A DNA stretch of 64,000 nt from JAGQPD01 sp020426865 (GCA_041399065.1 JAWKTN010000007.1:310001-374000), one strand, 5' to 3'. Counted from the first letter of the stretch, positions 1-8,429 are shown. Translations and numbers: made by a program. The notes: generated by a model not told the origin, from the letters alone.

Positions 1-188
1 TTCACATCCGTGTGGATGATGTTGCCAAAGACCGCATGCCCTACATCCGCCGGCTGGATCCCCGCCCGGGCCACCGATTCACGCACGCACTGTGCCGCCA
101 GGTCCGTCGGAGGAATATCCTGCAGGGTTCCACAGTAACCGCCGATCGCCGTTCGCACACCACTAAGGACCACGACTTCTCGTGACAT
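1..188 (-). CDS. Acetyl-CoA acetyltransferase (thiolase), N-terminal part
   Basis: Only the first 62 codons lie in the window; the gene runs off the left edge. The start reads MSREVVVLSGVRTAIGGYCG, followed by DLAAQCVRESVARAGI and a VGHAVFGNII segment. This is the classic N-terminus of thiolases, which join or split acyl-CoA units in fatty-acid, ketone-body or PHB metabolism. A GGAGGGA ribosome site lies about 9 bases before the ATG. The catalytic Cys and the C-terminal GHPxG motif are outside the window, so biosynthetic and degradative thiolases cannot be told apart. Confidence 0.9.
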   Translation of the reverse strand, partial: MSREVVVLSGVRTAIGGYCGTLQDIPPTDLAAQCVRESVARAGIQPADVGHAVFGNIIHTDV

Positions 189-574
189 TGATCCGTCCCT
201 CCACCTACCTGCTGCGGCGGCCGCCTGGAACCAGCCACCTCAATATATACGTCGCGGCACGCGTCCTAGCCAACGGACCGCAAACCATTTGCGGGTTATT
301 CGCGTGCTTCAGCCCACGGCAGGCCTGTTCAAAGCAAACGTCATGCCAGTATCAAATGTGAGCGTGATGCTGTGCCCCGAAGCGCATCGCGCGCTGCTGC
401 TGTTACTCGATGCCGCTTGGTTGACCCTCTCGCATCCGCCCACATGCGGGCGTTTTTGTTGCGATCGCCACCAAGAAAGGCTCAATCTACCTCAGATCCG
501 TGACGTCGCGCTGAACGTGCGTTGTCGCGCGCAGTCGCCCGGGCCGTGTGCGAAATCGCTCATGCGATTGCCGA
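189..574. other. Intergenic region with no supported gene
   Basis: This 386 bp stretch is the 5' flank of the thiolase gene and the 3' flank of thiE, which is also on the minus strand. I see no convincing reading frame. It holds one terminator-like hairpin (437-457, listed separately). Nothing else stands out. Confidence 0.6.
437..457 (+). terminator. Terminator-like hairpin, plus-strand orientation
   Basis: A CGCCC/GGGCG stem with a six-base loop (ACATGC) is followed at once by five T on the plus strand. That is the form of a Rho-independent terminator. No plus-strand gene precedes it in the window, so it either ends an unannotated small RNA or is chance. It is badly oriented for thiE, which is on the other strand. 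Confidence 0.35.
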
Positions 575-1741
575 TCAGCCGCGCAGCGCGGCCAGCAGTG
601 CCAGCACTTTTGCCGTCATACCCCGCTCGACAGCTAACGCCCCCGCCACCGCAACCCGCTCCATGCCGGCGCGCTTGATCTCCGCAATCTGCTCCACGTC
701 AATGCCCCCAATGGCAAACGCCGGCAGCCGGATCTCCTGTGCTACGGCAATCGCCAAAGGTAAACCAGCATAGGTCGTGAAGGTCTTGGTGGACGATGGA
801 AACATCGGGCCGACGCCAATGTAGTCGGCACCCAACAACACGGCACTCCGCGCCTGCTCGATCGTGTGCGTCGACAATCCAATGAGCACATCCGGGCCGA
901 CGACTCGTCGCGCATCATGAATCGACATGTCTTCAGTGCCTAGGTGGACGCCGTCGCACCCGGCAAGCATGGCAATGTCCGCCCGGTCATTGACGATCGA
1001 TAGTGCGTGCGATTGTCGGGCGATGCGCTGCAGACTTCGAGCGTGCTGCAATAACTCTCGATCCGCCAACCGCTTGGCACGTAGCTGGATCATGTCGACA
1101 CCACCTGCCACAAGCTCCGCCACCCGCCGCTCAAACTGGGCCAGCGAAGATGCCTCATCGACCAGGACGCACAACCGAGCCGTCGCCAGCCGAGCTCCTA
1201 TCGTATCGCGCCGGACGATCACCGGATGAAGTGCATAAGCTCGGTAGCGAATCGCCTCGACCAAAGGCGACAGTTCGGGCCGGAGCAGCTTCGCGTACTC
1301 TTCGATATTGCGGCACGACTGTTGAACTCGCTGAAAGGCGGCCGCTAGCACGTCGTGAACGTCGCGGCGTTGGTATTCGGCGTCGGTTGCGATGGATGTG
1401 CCGACATCGGCTGGCGTGTCTCGCATCGCCAGTTGTTGCGACAAGTTCAATTGTCGACGGACGTCGTGCAAGTCGTGCCGCAGCTGCTTGGCGGCGGCAG
1501 AAAGCACAGGGTCATCCAGCACAAAACGGCAGTAATCCTCGGCGACACGAAGCCCTTCGGCAGCTCGATTGAAATTGGCATCGAGCAATCGCAGGAGAGG
1601 GCTGTAGTCGTTTCGCGGGCTATTCTTGTCGATCGGGCTATTCTTGTTTGTCGGGCTATTCTCGTTTATCGGGCTATTCTCGTTTATCGGACGGTCCGAT
1701 GGTGAGGAATTCGACGGCGAGCTGGAGGGTGGAGGGGGCAT
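575..1741 (-). CDS. thiE: Thiamine-phosphate synthase with N-terminal extension
   Basis: ThiE condenses HMP-PP and thiazole phosphate to thiamine phosphate. The C-terminal half is a TIM-barrel synthase: DMIQLRAKRLADRELL, IVNDRADIAMLAGCDGVHLG, GLSTHT, YIGVGPMFPSSTK, and AIGGI with a VAVAGAL end. Before it lies an alpha-helical domain (LLDANFNRAAEGLRVAEDYC and following) of the kind fused to ThiE in cyanobacteria and planctomycetes. The first ~50 residues are a Pro/Ser/Asn-rich tail made partly of a six-residue repeat (see 1599-1688). The start is uncertain: ATG at 1741 is used, but an in-frame TTG at 1774 is possible and neither has a clear ribosome site. Confidence 0.9.
   Translation of the reverse strand: MPPPPSSSPSNSSPSDRPINENSPINENSPTNKNSPIDKNSPRNDYSPLLRLLDANFNRAAEGLRVAEDYCRFVLDDPVLSAAAKQLRHDLHDVRRQLNLSQQLAMRDTPADVGTSIATDAEYQRRDVHDVLAAAFQRVQQSCRNIEEYAKLLRPELSPLVEAIRYRAYALHPVIVRRDTIGARLATARLCVLVDEASSLAQFERRVAELVAGGVDMIQLRAKRLADRELLQHARSLQRIARQSHALSIVNDRADIAMLAGCDGVHLGTEDMSIHDARRVVGPDVLIGLSTHTIEQARSAVLLGADYIGVGPMFPSSTKTFTTYAGLPLAIAVAQEIRLPAFAIGGIDVEQIAEIKRAGMERVAVAGALAVERGMTAKVLALLAALRG
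1599..1688 (-). repeat. 18 bp minisatellite inside thiE
   Basis: Five head-to-tail 18 bp units occur at 1599, 1617, 1635, 1653 and 1671. The last two are identical and the first is the most diverged. Because 18 is a multiple of three, the array is read as hexapeptides of the type NENSPI in the linker ahead of the ThiE helical domain. It can expand or contract without breaking the frame. Confidence 0.85.
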
Positions 1742-1965
1742 GGGGGCGGGCGGAAATGGGGTGGAATTGGCCAAATTACCGGATTATCTCGATTTCAGCG
1801 AAAACAGAGGGGTTTTTCCCGGAGTATAGCCTTACCTAAATTCCCTTGCCACATGGACTTGCCTTGATTGACCACACTTCGCAAGTTACAATTCCGTGGC
1901 GACTGGTCGAAGACTGTCGCGGTGCGCGCCAATTAGATTTGCTAATTCGGTTTAAGGAGGAATCG

Positions 1966-2559
1966 TTGCGACGCAGGATGCGGAGGACACCGTGGGTCTT
2001 CAGCTTGTGGCCCGGCCTACCCCAGCTTTGGTTTGAAGGGGATCTTACTGGCTTGGCAGTTGCTGTCGTCTTTGCGATTTTTTTACAGGTCGCTTTGGCA
2101 GCATCATTCCTTTGGCCAGCGTGGATGGGATCGGCGGCGCGGTCCGGGGTCTGGATTAGTGTGATTGGACTGTGGCTGTCCGTATCGGGACGCCGGTTGG
2201 CTCAGCGCATCTGGTCGACCGAGACTCCCGCCGAGCTGGACGGGATGGCCTTGTTTATTGATGCACAAGACCAATACTTAAGAGGCAACTGGTATCAGGC
2301 CGAGCTGGCACTCCAACGATTGCTCAACGACAACCCGACCGACATCGAAGCTCAGCTGTTGCTGTCCACTTTGTATCGGCGCGTGGGTCGCCGCGAGGAT
2401 TGCTGGGAATGCCTGCAAGCTTTGGCCACATTTCCCGGCGCCACCTACTGGCGATGGGAAATCGACCAGGAAGCCCAACGGCTCGAACAATGGGATCAGG
2501 AAAGGGACCAACAAGACAACAGCGAGCGTTCGGGAGGCCCGATGTCTGATGCAGCGTAA
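1966..2559 (+). CDS. Membrane protein with C-terminal TPR-like region
   Basis: About 197 residues, function unknown. A basic start is followed by two or three hydrophobic segments (for example LTGLAVAVVFAIFLQVALAA and a segment around GVWISVIGLWLSV). A soluble tail resembles a tetratricopeptide pair: a helix around GNWYQAELALQRLLNDNPTD, then AQLLLSTLYRRVGRREDCWE. TPR units usually hold protein partners. I chose a TTG start at 1966 because AAGGAGG lies five bases upstream; the nearby ATG at 1978 is too far from it. It sits upstream of clpC on the same strand, but 200 bp separate them. Confidence 0.65.
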   Translation: MRRRMRRTPWVFSLWPGLPQLWFEGDLTGLAVAVVFAIFLQVALAASFLWPAWMGSAARSGVWISVIGLWLSVSGRRLAQRIWSTETPAELDGMALFIDAQDQYLRGNWYQAELALQRLLNDNPTDIEAQLLLSTLYRRVGRREDCWECLQALATFPGATYWRWEIDQEAQRLEQWDQERDQQDNSERSGGPMSDAA

Positions 2560-2684
2560 CCGATGGGTTCCCGATTGCATCCAAGGCAATAGGATAGATA
2601 AATCCGACAACCAAGTGTGTAGTCTGACGACATTTAATTACTGAATACTATTTTGTAAAACGGAACGAGTGATCTGGGGTGCGG

Positions 2685-2768
2685 ATGGTTGACACGAGCG
2701 AACAACGATCGTTGCCGCTGACCGCATATTTGGATGATTCCTTGCCCGGCGAACCTGGGGGGAGCTAA
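2685..2768 (+). CDS. Possible 27-residue upstream ORF before clpC
   Basis: A short frame starts at ATG 2685 (MVDTSEQRSLPLTAYLDD, then a Gly-rich end) and stops three bases before the clpC ATG. The clpC ribosome site (GGGGGGAG) lies inside its last codons, so translating it could affect clpC initiation. It has only a weak GGGG site of its own. It could be a chance frame. Confidence 0.3.
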   Translation: MVDTSEQRSLPLTAYLDDSLPGEPGGS

Positions 2769-2771
2769 ACG

Positions 2772-5318
2772 ATGTACGAACGATTTACTGACCGCGCGCG
2801 GAAGGTGATGCAGCTGGCTAATCAAGAAGCCCAGCGATTCAACCATGAGTATATTGGCACCGAGCACATCCTGTTGGGCTTGGTGAAGGAGGGCAGCGGG
2901 GTCGCAGCCAACGTGCTGAAGAACCTCGACGTCGACCTGCGAAAGATTCGCTTGGAAGTGGAAAAGCTCGTCCAAAGCGGTCCTGAAATGGTGACGATGG
3001 GAAAGCTTCCGCAGACGCCACGCGCGAAGAAGGTCATCGAGTATTCGATGGAGGAAGCGCGTCACCTGAATCACAACTACGTGGGCACGGAGCATATTTT
3101 GTTGGGATTGCTTCGCGAGCAAGAAGGCGTTGCCGCTCAAGTGCTTATGAACCTGGGCCTGAAGCTGGAAGAGGTTCGCGAAGAAGTGTTGAACCTGCTG
3201 GGGCACGGCCTGGAAGGTGGCGAAGAGGGAGGTCGAGGCGGACGGGAATCGCTTTCGAGCGAATCGGCGGCGGCCAAGGGTGGCAAGTCGAAGACCCCGG
3301 CGCTCGACAGCTTCGGCCGCGATCTTACAGAACTGGCTCGCCAAGGCAAACTGGATCCGGTCATTGGACGGGAACGGGAAATCGAACGCGCGATCCAGAT
3401 CCTCTGCCGCCGCACGAAAAACAATCCCGTGCTGTTAGGGGAAGCCGGCGTCGGCAAGACAGCGATTGTCGAGGGCTTTGCCCAACGGGTCGTCAGCGGC
3501 GCCGTCCCGGAACTGCTCGCCGACAAACGGATCGTCGTGCTCGACTTGGCCATGATGGTCGCTGGCACGAAATACCGCGGCCAATTCGAAGAACGCATCA
3601 AGGCCGTGATGAATGAAGTTCGGCGTGCTCGCAATACGATTCTTTTTATTGACGAGTTGCATACGCTCGTCGGTGCCGGTGGCGCGGAAGGTGCCATCGA
3701 TGCCGCCAACGTGTTGAAGCCCGCACTGGCACGCGGCGAGATCCAATGCATCGGCGCCACGACGCTTGACGAGTACCGCAAGTACATTGAAAAGGACAGT
3801 GCGCTGGATCGTCGATTCCAGTTGATTATGGTCGATCCGGCCACCAAGGGCGAAGCGATCGAAATCCTCAAAGGACTTCGTGATCGATACGAAGAACATC
3901 ATCGCGTGCAGATCACCGACGATGCGATCGAGGCCGCCGTCGAATTGTCCAGTCGATACATCACCGGTCGCTGCCTGCCGGACAAGGCCATTGACGTGAT
4001 CGACGAAGCGGGTGCTCGCGTTCGCCTTCGCACGATGACTCGCCCGCCGGACCTGAAGGAAATCGACGAGGAGGTCGAGCGGCTGAACAAAGAGAAGGAA
4101 GACGCCGTCGCCAATCAAGATTTCGAAAAAGCTGCGGCGTTGCGAGATCAGGCCGACAAACTGCGTCGCAAGAAAGACACGATCACGCGCGAATGGCGCG
4201 AGAAGTCGCAAGAAACCGATGGCGTCGTCGACGAAGATGTGATCGCCGAAGTTGTTTCCAAAATGACCGGCATCCCGTTGACTCGGCTCTCCACCGAAGA
4301 CAGCCTGCGGCTGATGCGGATGGAAGACGACTTACACAAGCGAGTCATCAGCCAGCACGAAGCGATCGCGGCGATTTCCAAAGCCGTACGTCGCAGCCGC
4401 AGTGGCTTGAAGGACCCCAAACGTCCTACCGGCTCGTTCGTCTTCGCTGGCCCCACCGGCGTCGGTAAAACGCTGCTCGCCAAGGCGCTGGCCGAGTTCA
4501 TGTTTGGCGACGAAGAAGCGCTGATCCAGATCGACATGAGCGAATACATGGAGAAGCACAACGTCAGCCGCTTGATCGGTGCCCCTCCCGGCTACGTTGG
4601 CTACGAAGAAGGTGGCCAGCTGACCGAGAAGATCCGCCGACGCCCCTACGCGGTAGTCCTGCTGGACGAAATCGAAAAGGCCCACCCTGACGTGTTCAAC
4701 ATGTTGCTGCAAGTGATGGAAGAAGGTCGCCTCACCGACAGCTTTGGACGCAACGTCGATTTCCGCAACACGATCTTGATCATGACCACCAATGCCGGTG
4801 CCGAAGCGATCAAGAACGAATCGTCGATGGTCTTCCAACGACCGACGGAAGACGCATCGTATGAATCGATGAAGGAACGCGTGAATGACCGGATCGAAAA
4901 ATTCTTCCGGCCGGAATTCCTCAATCGGCTGGACGATGTAATCATCTTCCGCCACCTGACCGGTAATGACTTGAAGCAAGTGATCGACCTGGAATTGGGC
5001 AAAGTTCGCGAGCGACTGGCCGAACGCGGCTTGAAACTGCAATTGACCGACGAATGCAAAGAGTTCCTGATCAAGAAGGGTTCGAACCTGGACTACGGAG
5101 CTCGACCGCTACGTCGCGCGATCGAGAATTTCGTGGAGGATCCGTTGAGCGAAGAGTTACTCAAGGGGGAATTCCAAGGCAAGAACTTGATCTTGGTCGA
5201 TGCCGAAAAGAACGACGAGGGCAAGCTGAAGCGGTTGAAGTTCATCGGCACGGTAGCAGACGAAGCGCCTGCCGAGCCCGCCGCCGCCGGTACCGCCACC
5301 GAAGATGCCGGGGCGTAA
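2772..5318 (+). CDS. clpC: ATP-dependent Clp protease ATP-binding subunit ClpC
   Basis: 848 residues, full family length. The order is two Clp-N repeats (YIGTEHILLGLVKEG and YVGTEHILLGLLREQ), AAA+ module 1 with Walker A GEAGVGKTAIV, a UVR/coiled middle domain (DFEKAAALRDQADKLRRKKD) typical of ClpC rather than ClpB, AAA+ module 2 with GPTGVGKTLLA, and a D2-small domain. ClpC unfolds substrates for the ClpP protease in the cytoplasm and takes part in protein quality control. A strong GGGGGG-rich ribosome site precedes the ATG. No clpP or mcsA/B neighbour is seen here. Confidence 0.97.
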   Translation: MYERFTDRARKVMQLANQEAQRFNHEYIGTEHILLGLVKEGSGVAANVLKNLDVDLRKIRLEVEKLVQSGPEMVTMGKLPQTPRAKKVIEYSMEEARHLNHNYVGTEHILLGLLREQEGVAAQVLMNLGLKLEEVREEVLNLLGHGLEGGEEGGRGGRESLSSESAAAKGGKSKTPALDSFGRDLTELARQGKLDPVIGREREIERAIQILCRRTKNNPVLLGEAGVGKTAIVEGFAQRVVSGAVPELLADKRIVVLDLAMMVAGTKYRGQFEERIKAVMNEVRRARNTILFIDELHTLVGAGGAEGAIDAANVLKPALARGEIQCIGATTLDEYRKYIEKDSALDRRFQLIMVDPATKGEAIEILKGLRDRYEEHHRVQITDDAIEAAVELSSRYITGRCLPDKAIDVIDEAGARVRLRTMTRPPDLKEIDEEVERLNKEKEDAVANQDFEKAAALRDQADKLRRKKDTITREWREKSQETDGVVDEDVIAEVVSKMTGIPLTRLSTEDSLRLMRMEDDLHKRVISQHEAIAAISKAVRRSRSGLKDPKRPTGSFVFAGPTGVGKTLLAKALAEFMFGDEEALIQIDMSEYMEKHNVSRLIGAPPGYVGYEEGGQLTEKIRRRPYAVVLLDEIEKAHPDVFNMLLQVMEEGRLTDSFGRNVDFRNTILIMTTNAGAEAIKNESSMVFQRPTEDASYESMKERVNDRIEKFFRPEFLNRLDDVIIFRHLTGNDLKQVIDLELGKVRERLAERGLKLQLTDECKEFLIKKGSNLDYGARPLRRAIENFVEDPLSEELLKGEFQGKNLILVDAEKNDEGKLKRLKFIGTVADEAPAEPAAAGTATEDAGA

Positions 5319-5719
5319 AGCAACAACATTCAGAATTCAGAATTCAGAATTCGGTACGTAGGGACTCGCCGCGCACCGTCGCCCTGCTGCAATAAGAGCC
5401 GATAGGTGGGCGCTGGCTTCGTTATTGCCAGCGTCTACCTCGTCGGGTTGCACTTTGGAAGACACGACGAAGAGTCGGTGCTGATTGAAAGAGCTACTCG
5501 CTCAGGCCGGGATTCCCGAGAACTGGCAGATTGGATTGCGGACGCGCATCGTGCGGTGTGCCGTATCATCCGTGGCTGCGCCGCCGGAAAAGCGTGCTGC
5601 GGCCCTCTGGGCATGGGCATGCAAATAGCCTTGGGCAGGAAAAAGGCCCTGGGACCGATCCAGGCAACGTCACCATAGAGCTCGACCAACTCAGTGCCGA
5701 CGGCCCCAAACACCCCCGG

Positions 5720-5738
5720 CCGGTGGCGCAGCCACCGG
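5720..5738. repeat. Palindrome CCGGTGGC-GCA-GCCACCGG
   Basis: A perfect 8 bp inverted repeat with a three-base centre. The same palindrome in reverse orientation (centre TGC) occurs at 9900-9918, with a similar CTCC/GGGCCGAAGG-type flank. This is typical of REP-like dispersed elements. Confidence 0.75.
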
Positions 5739-5786
5739 TTGTGTGCGGTCCGCCTCCTCTAAGGCCCGAAGGGACGACATCTCGGC

Positions 5787-5843
5787 CTTGTTTTGCCATT
5801 CACGTCAATCTTCGTAAACTCGCCGCACCTGGCAACGCCCCTC
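5787..5843 (+). repeat. 57 bp dispersed repeat, copy 1
   Basis: Matches 6837-6893 at 56 of 57 positions; the single difference is at 5832. It begins CTTGTTTTGCCATTCACGTC. A diverged third copy starts near 9790. All copies lie in the gene-poor accessory strip. Confidence 0.9.
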
Positions 5844-5871
5844 CGGCGGTAACGGGGCCGCCGCCAGTATT

Positions 5872-6165
5872 CTATGATTTCACATCTCGCGTCACCGATG
5901 GCTCCCGGCGACCGCTTCGTTCTGCCTCGGACTGCGATCTCGCAAGATCGTAGAGGTACTCCGGAGCAAAGTCGGCTCCATTGGGCCAGGAAACCGTGTT
6001 TCCTTCCAGAGAAAACTGCCGAAAATAGTCTAGATCCCGAAGAGGTTCGAAAACTGGCCCATCGAGCGAACTCGAGAGATCAACCTCGCACGATAGACCA
6101 TTGTTGAACCGAATGCATATTCGGTAATCCTCTACGTAATCGGCGTCGTCGACGTGAAGAAACAT
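5872..6165 (-). CDS. DUF2442-family protein
   Basis: 97 residues starting MFLHVDDADYVEDYRICIRF and containing EPLRDLDYFRQFSLEGNTVSWPNGADFAPE. The Leu-x-Asp-x-x-Tyr-Phe stretch and the NTVxWPNGADxAPExLY block are hallmarks of DUF2442. Family members often sit beside DUF4160 proteins, as here: the DUF4160 stop is 4 bases before this ATG. The pair is widely regarded as toxin-antitoxin-like, but no biochemical role can be read from the sequence. The start at 6165 fits the family; an upstream in-frame ATG at 6216 would overlap the partner gene. Confidence 0.85.
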   Translation of the reverse strand: MFLHVDDADYVEDYRICIRFNNGLSCEVDLSSSLDGPVFEPLRDLDYFRQFSLEGNTVSWPNGADFAPEYLYDLARSQSEAERSGRREPSVTRDVKS

Positions 6166-6169
6166 TAGA

Positions 6170-6427
6170 CTACTCCAGCGGCGCAATTCGGTTGAGGGGA
6201 TGCCTTTTTTGAGCACGCTCCCAGTTTTCTGCTAGTTCGGCTTCATGAAGTCCGTACCATTCTAACACGGCCGTCAATTCGCGCCGGGGAAATCGACCCT
6301 CGACAGTTCCGGCACCGATCTCAACGGTTATCTCATACTCCCCGTATTCGGCATGGAAGTGCGGCGGAGCGTGGTCGCGGTAGTACATTCGTATGATAAT
6401 GCCGAGAAAGCGACTGATTTCAGGCAT
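6170..6427 (-). CDS. DUF4160-family protein
   Basis: 85 residues starting MPEISRFLGIIIRMYYRDHA, then PPHFHAEYGEYEITVEI. The PPHFHxxYxxxE motif defines DUF4160. It is the first gene of a two-gene minus-strand unit with the DUF2442 protein. Such pairs are common in accessory regions of many bacteria and are suspected toxin-antitoxin modules. The start was placed at the fourth codon of the longest frame, because MPEISRF is the usual beginning. Confidence 0.88.
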   Translation of the reverse strand: MPEISRFLGIIIRMYYRDHAPPHFHAEYGEYEITVEIGAGTVEGRFPRRELTAVLEWYGLHEAELAENWERAQKRHPLNRIAPLE

Positions 6428-7123
6428 GAGGCGCACGAAGCCGTTCGTTGAAATGGTGTTCTAGTAACCGGCCGACGTATACCACTACCATTGTAGCCTT
6501 CACAAGACCGTCAGGGCTAAAATCGCCCTGGTGCGCGGCCGCTTCTCGATGGGCGGTCCCACTCGCCCATCAACGTTCCCTCGGGGAATTGCGTATGAAC
6601 TCATCCTGCCGGACCCAAGGCCCCGGAAGCGGCCGCAGTCGAGCTTTGACGCTCCGGAGCCACACTCCGCCCCCGCGCCGATTTGCCCGGCACGAGTCAC
6701 TATCGAAAGCTAATACACAACAGCTGCCTCACCCGTATCAGCCCCGGTAGTAAAGCCGCGGAACGGGCTAGTCAACCAATCTGCTGCTCCTGCCGGACAG
6801 GCCCGCGACGAACCCAAGGTACAACAACATGGTAATCTTGTTTTGCCATTCACGTCAATCTTCGTAAACTCGCCGCACCTGTCAACGCCCCTCTGCCGTT
6901 TCTCTGTTACCGTCCAGCGCCGGAATCCTACTCGTACCCGGCATCGCGGTATTCGTACTCGCTCGACGTCGGTCACACAGCGTTCAACATTCGGTTTGTC
7001 ACCGGCGAAATCATCGAGCGCGACGATGCGGTATGCGGGGGGGCCTTCACTTATCCGTCGTGCCTTGCGGCGTTGCCGCGATACGGCTGGGACAGCCGTG
7101 GGACTTTGGCAGAAGGGTACCGA
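6428..7123. other. Gene-poor region with repeat copies
   Basis: About 700 bp without a supported gene. It includes the second copy of the 57 bp repeat (6837-6893). The preceding ~80 bp (about 6760-6836) resemble the sequence at about 9720-9796, so a longer element of perhaps 130 bp is shared. The remainder shows no coding pattern. Confidence 0.6.
6837..6893 (+). repeat. 57 bp dispersed repeat, copy 2
   Basis: 56 of 57 bases match 5787-5843. The sequence before it (GCTCCTGCCGGACAGG and following) also resembles the right half of the inverted-repeat element near 9745-9796, which links the three sites into one repeat family. Confidence 0.9.
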
Positions 7124-7357
7124 TCACCCAGCGGCGGGAGCAGAAGTGTCCATACCGGAAACGGCCGATCCGCCGCTTGGGTGCATCGGATTGTTACGGC
7201 TGATTTCTGCCTTGCGCGTTGGTCGCGAAATGGTCTTCGTTCCTGAAGCCTCTTGTCGCTTTCGTGCAGCTTCAGCGATTGAATGAATATCTCCACCAGA
7301 AGCCATCGCAAGCCGTTCTCGTGTCGATCGAACTTCGTCAATAATTGGGTCGGTCAT
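7124..7357 (-). CDS. Small partner of PIN toxin, unusual C-terminus
   Basis: 77 residues starting MTDPIIDEVRSTRERLAMAS. It begins one base after the PIN gene stop (TAA-A-ATG), so the two are a translationally coupled pair. The first ~40 residues (DPIIDEVRSTRERL, a short helix, QEASGTKTIS) match the small proteins that commonly follow this kind of PIN gene. The remaining ~33 residues (RNNPMHPSGGSAVSGMDTS and on) look unlike the family and may come from a repeat inserted into the gene end. Antitoxin function is inferred from position only. Confidence 0.7.
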   Translation of the reverse strand: MTDPIIDEVRSTRERLAMASGGDIHSIAEAARKRQEASGTKTISRPTRKAEISRNNPMHPSGGSAVSGMDTSAPAAG

Positions 7358-7358
7358 T

Positions 7359-7832
7359 TTAGATCTCCAGCATGTCAAACGGGGTGCAAATCAAAGGCGG
7401 CTCAATACCTCGATCTCGACAAGCGCGCTCGATTCTTGGACGGTGTTCGGGATTAGCAATATGCTTGCAGTTCCACGTCAAGAGAAATTGTACCCCATGA
7501 ACCGCCGCCATGGAAATGTGAAATGCGTCGATACGAGCCTTGGGAGGTATCTGAAGCTCCATCGAAATGGCGTCCGCGAGTTGCTCGACCGCTTGATTCA
7601 TGTCGAGTACGGGAATGTTTTTCAAGTAAATCCGCCTCTCGTCTGCTGCAGTTGGATCCCCCTGGTCACATTCGTCAAGTACGAATTGAGAAACAAAGAT
7701 GTCGAAATCTGGTCGATGATCATCCCACCATTCACGCGTCGACAATTGGTTTGCCGCAACACGAACATCTCGGCTGTTCCGCATTGCTAAGTAACCAATG
7801 ATGGTTGTCTCAAGATAGGCAGATCGTTTCAT
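7359..7832 (-). CDS. PIN-domain protein, VapC-like toxin
   Basis: 157 residues with a PIN-fold pattern: an N-terminal strand carrying an acidic residue (YLETTIIGYL), an internal FVLDECDQGD segment, PPKARIDAFHISMAAVHG holding the second acidic patch, and LLTWNCKHIANP near the end. PIN proteins are Mg-dependent ribonucleases, usually toxins of type II toxin-antitoxin pairs. The gene leads a two-gene unit with the small protein at 7124-7357. The target RNA is unknown. Confidence 0.82.
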   Translation of the reverse strand: MKRSAYLETTIIGYLAMRNSRDVRVAANQLSTREWWDDHRPDFDIFVSQFVLDECDQGDPTAADERRIYLKNIPVLDMNQAVEQLADAISMELQIPPKARIDAFHISMAAVHGVQFLLTWNCKHIANPEHRPRIERACRDRGIEPPLICTPFDMLEI

Positions 7833-8060
7833 TCAGTTCCATCATTTTTCTGCCGTAACGAATAGGATCACGCGGGCGGGACGCGCGACTGTCCATCGGA
7901 ACCGGTACGCAAGCCCGCCTCGCGTGCATCCGCTAGTTCTGGGGCGTGTGTCGCGAGGGCCGTCCTTTCAGAGTCCTGGTTTGCACTTTTGCACGATGTT
8001 ACTTGGCTGTATTGTAGCGCGATGATCCTCTTACACGATTGGTGTCATCATTTGCAGACA

Positions 8061-8396
8061 TCAAATAGTGCGGTTGTTCGTTATGTGGGCTTTTGTGGTC
8101 TCGTCGGATGTTCTTTTTGCGTCTTCTCGTTCACACACGGCAAAGAAAGCAATGAAGGCGAGTTGAGGTACCCAGAATGTCGCGATCATGAGAGGAATAA
8201 AAAGTCCGTATGCTCCCATCGAGAATCCGAAGACACACAGTGGAAAAGCCACGACGATCAACGGAATCATCAACAACGAAACGTCAACAATGGGATTGCA
8301 ACGGGATTTGACCGTGAAGGCAACGAGGGTACGCCAAAGTATGGGAAGAAACAGCGACGCAATGAACAGTAATTGAATCATGAAGGTCGGATCCAA
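8061..8396 (-). CDS. Small membrane protein, unknown function
   Basis: 111 residues with three likely transmembrane segments: MIQLLFIASLFLPILW, a stretch around VSLLMIPLIVVAFPLCVFGF, and FIPLMIATFWVPQLAFIAFF. A short charged tail (CEREDAKRTSDE) follows. I do not recognise a family. The longest frame starts at a TTG (8396); an ATG five codons in (8381) is equally possible. It lies alone between the PIN pair and the recombinase remnant. Confidence 0.55.
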   Translation of the reverse strand: MDPTFMIQLLFIASLFLPILWRTLVAFTVKSRCNPIVDVSLLMIPLIVVAFPLCVFGFSMGAYGLFIPLMIATFWVPQLAFIAFFAVCEREDAKRTSDETTKAHITNNRTI

Positions 8397-8429
8397 CTAG
8401 CCCCAGAACTTGATTATTACCGGACGACC

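Larger units (their letters stand above)
5319..5871. other. Intergenic region with dispersed repeats
   Basis: No supported gene. It holds a triple AATTCAG direct repeat just after clpC (about 5331-5351), a 7 bp hairpin (CGCTGGC/GCCAGCG) near 5410-5432 that might end clpC transcription, the palindrome at 5720-5738, and a 57 bp segment that recurs 1,050 bp downstream. A 47-codon TTG frame starting around 5485 looks mildly protein-like, but I could not support it. Confidence 0.6.

Noticed and set aside
2634..5074. Several long minus-strand frames opposite clpC
   Set aside because: They are shadows of a clear, full-length clpC frame and have no motif of their own.
5485..5627. A 47-codon TTG frame after clpC with a protein-like sequence
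   Set aside because: There is no ribosome site, it is short and it lies in a repeat-rich gap; I could not tie it to any family.
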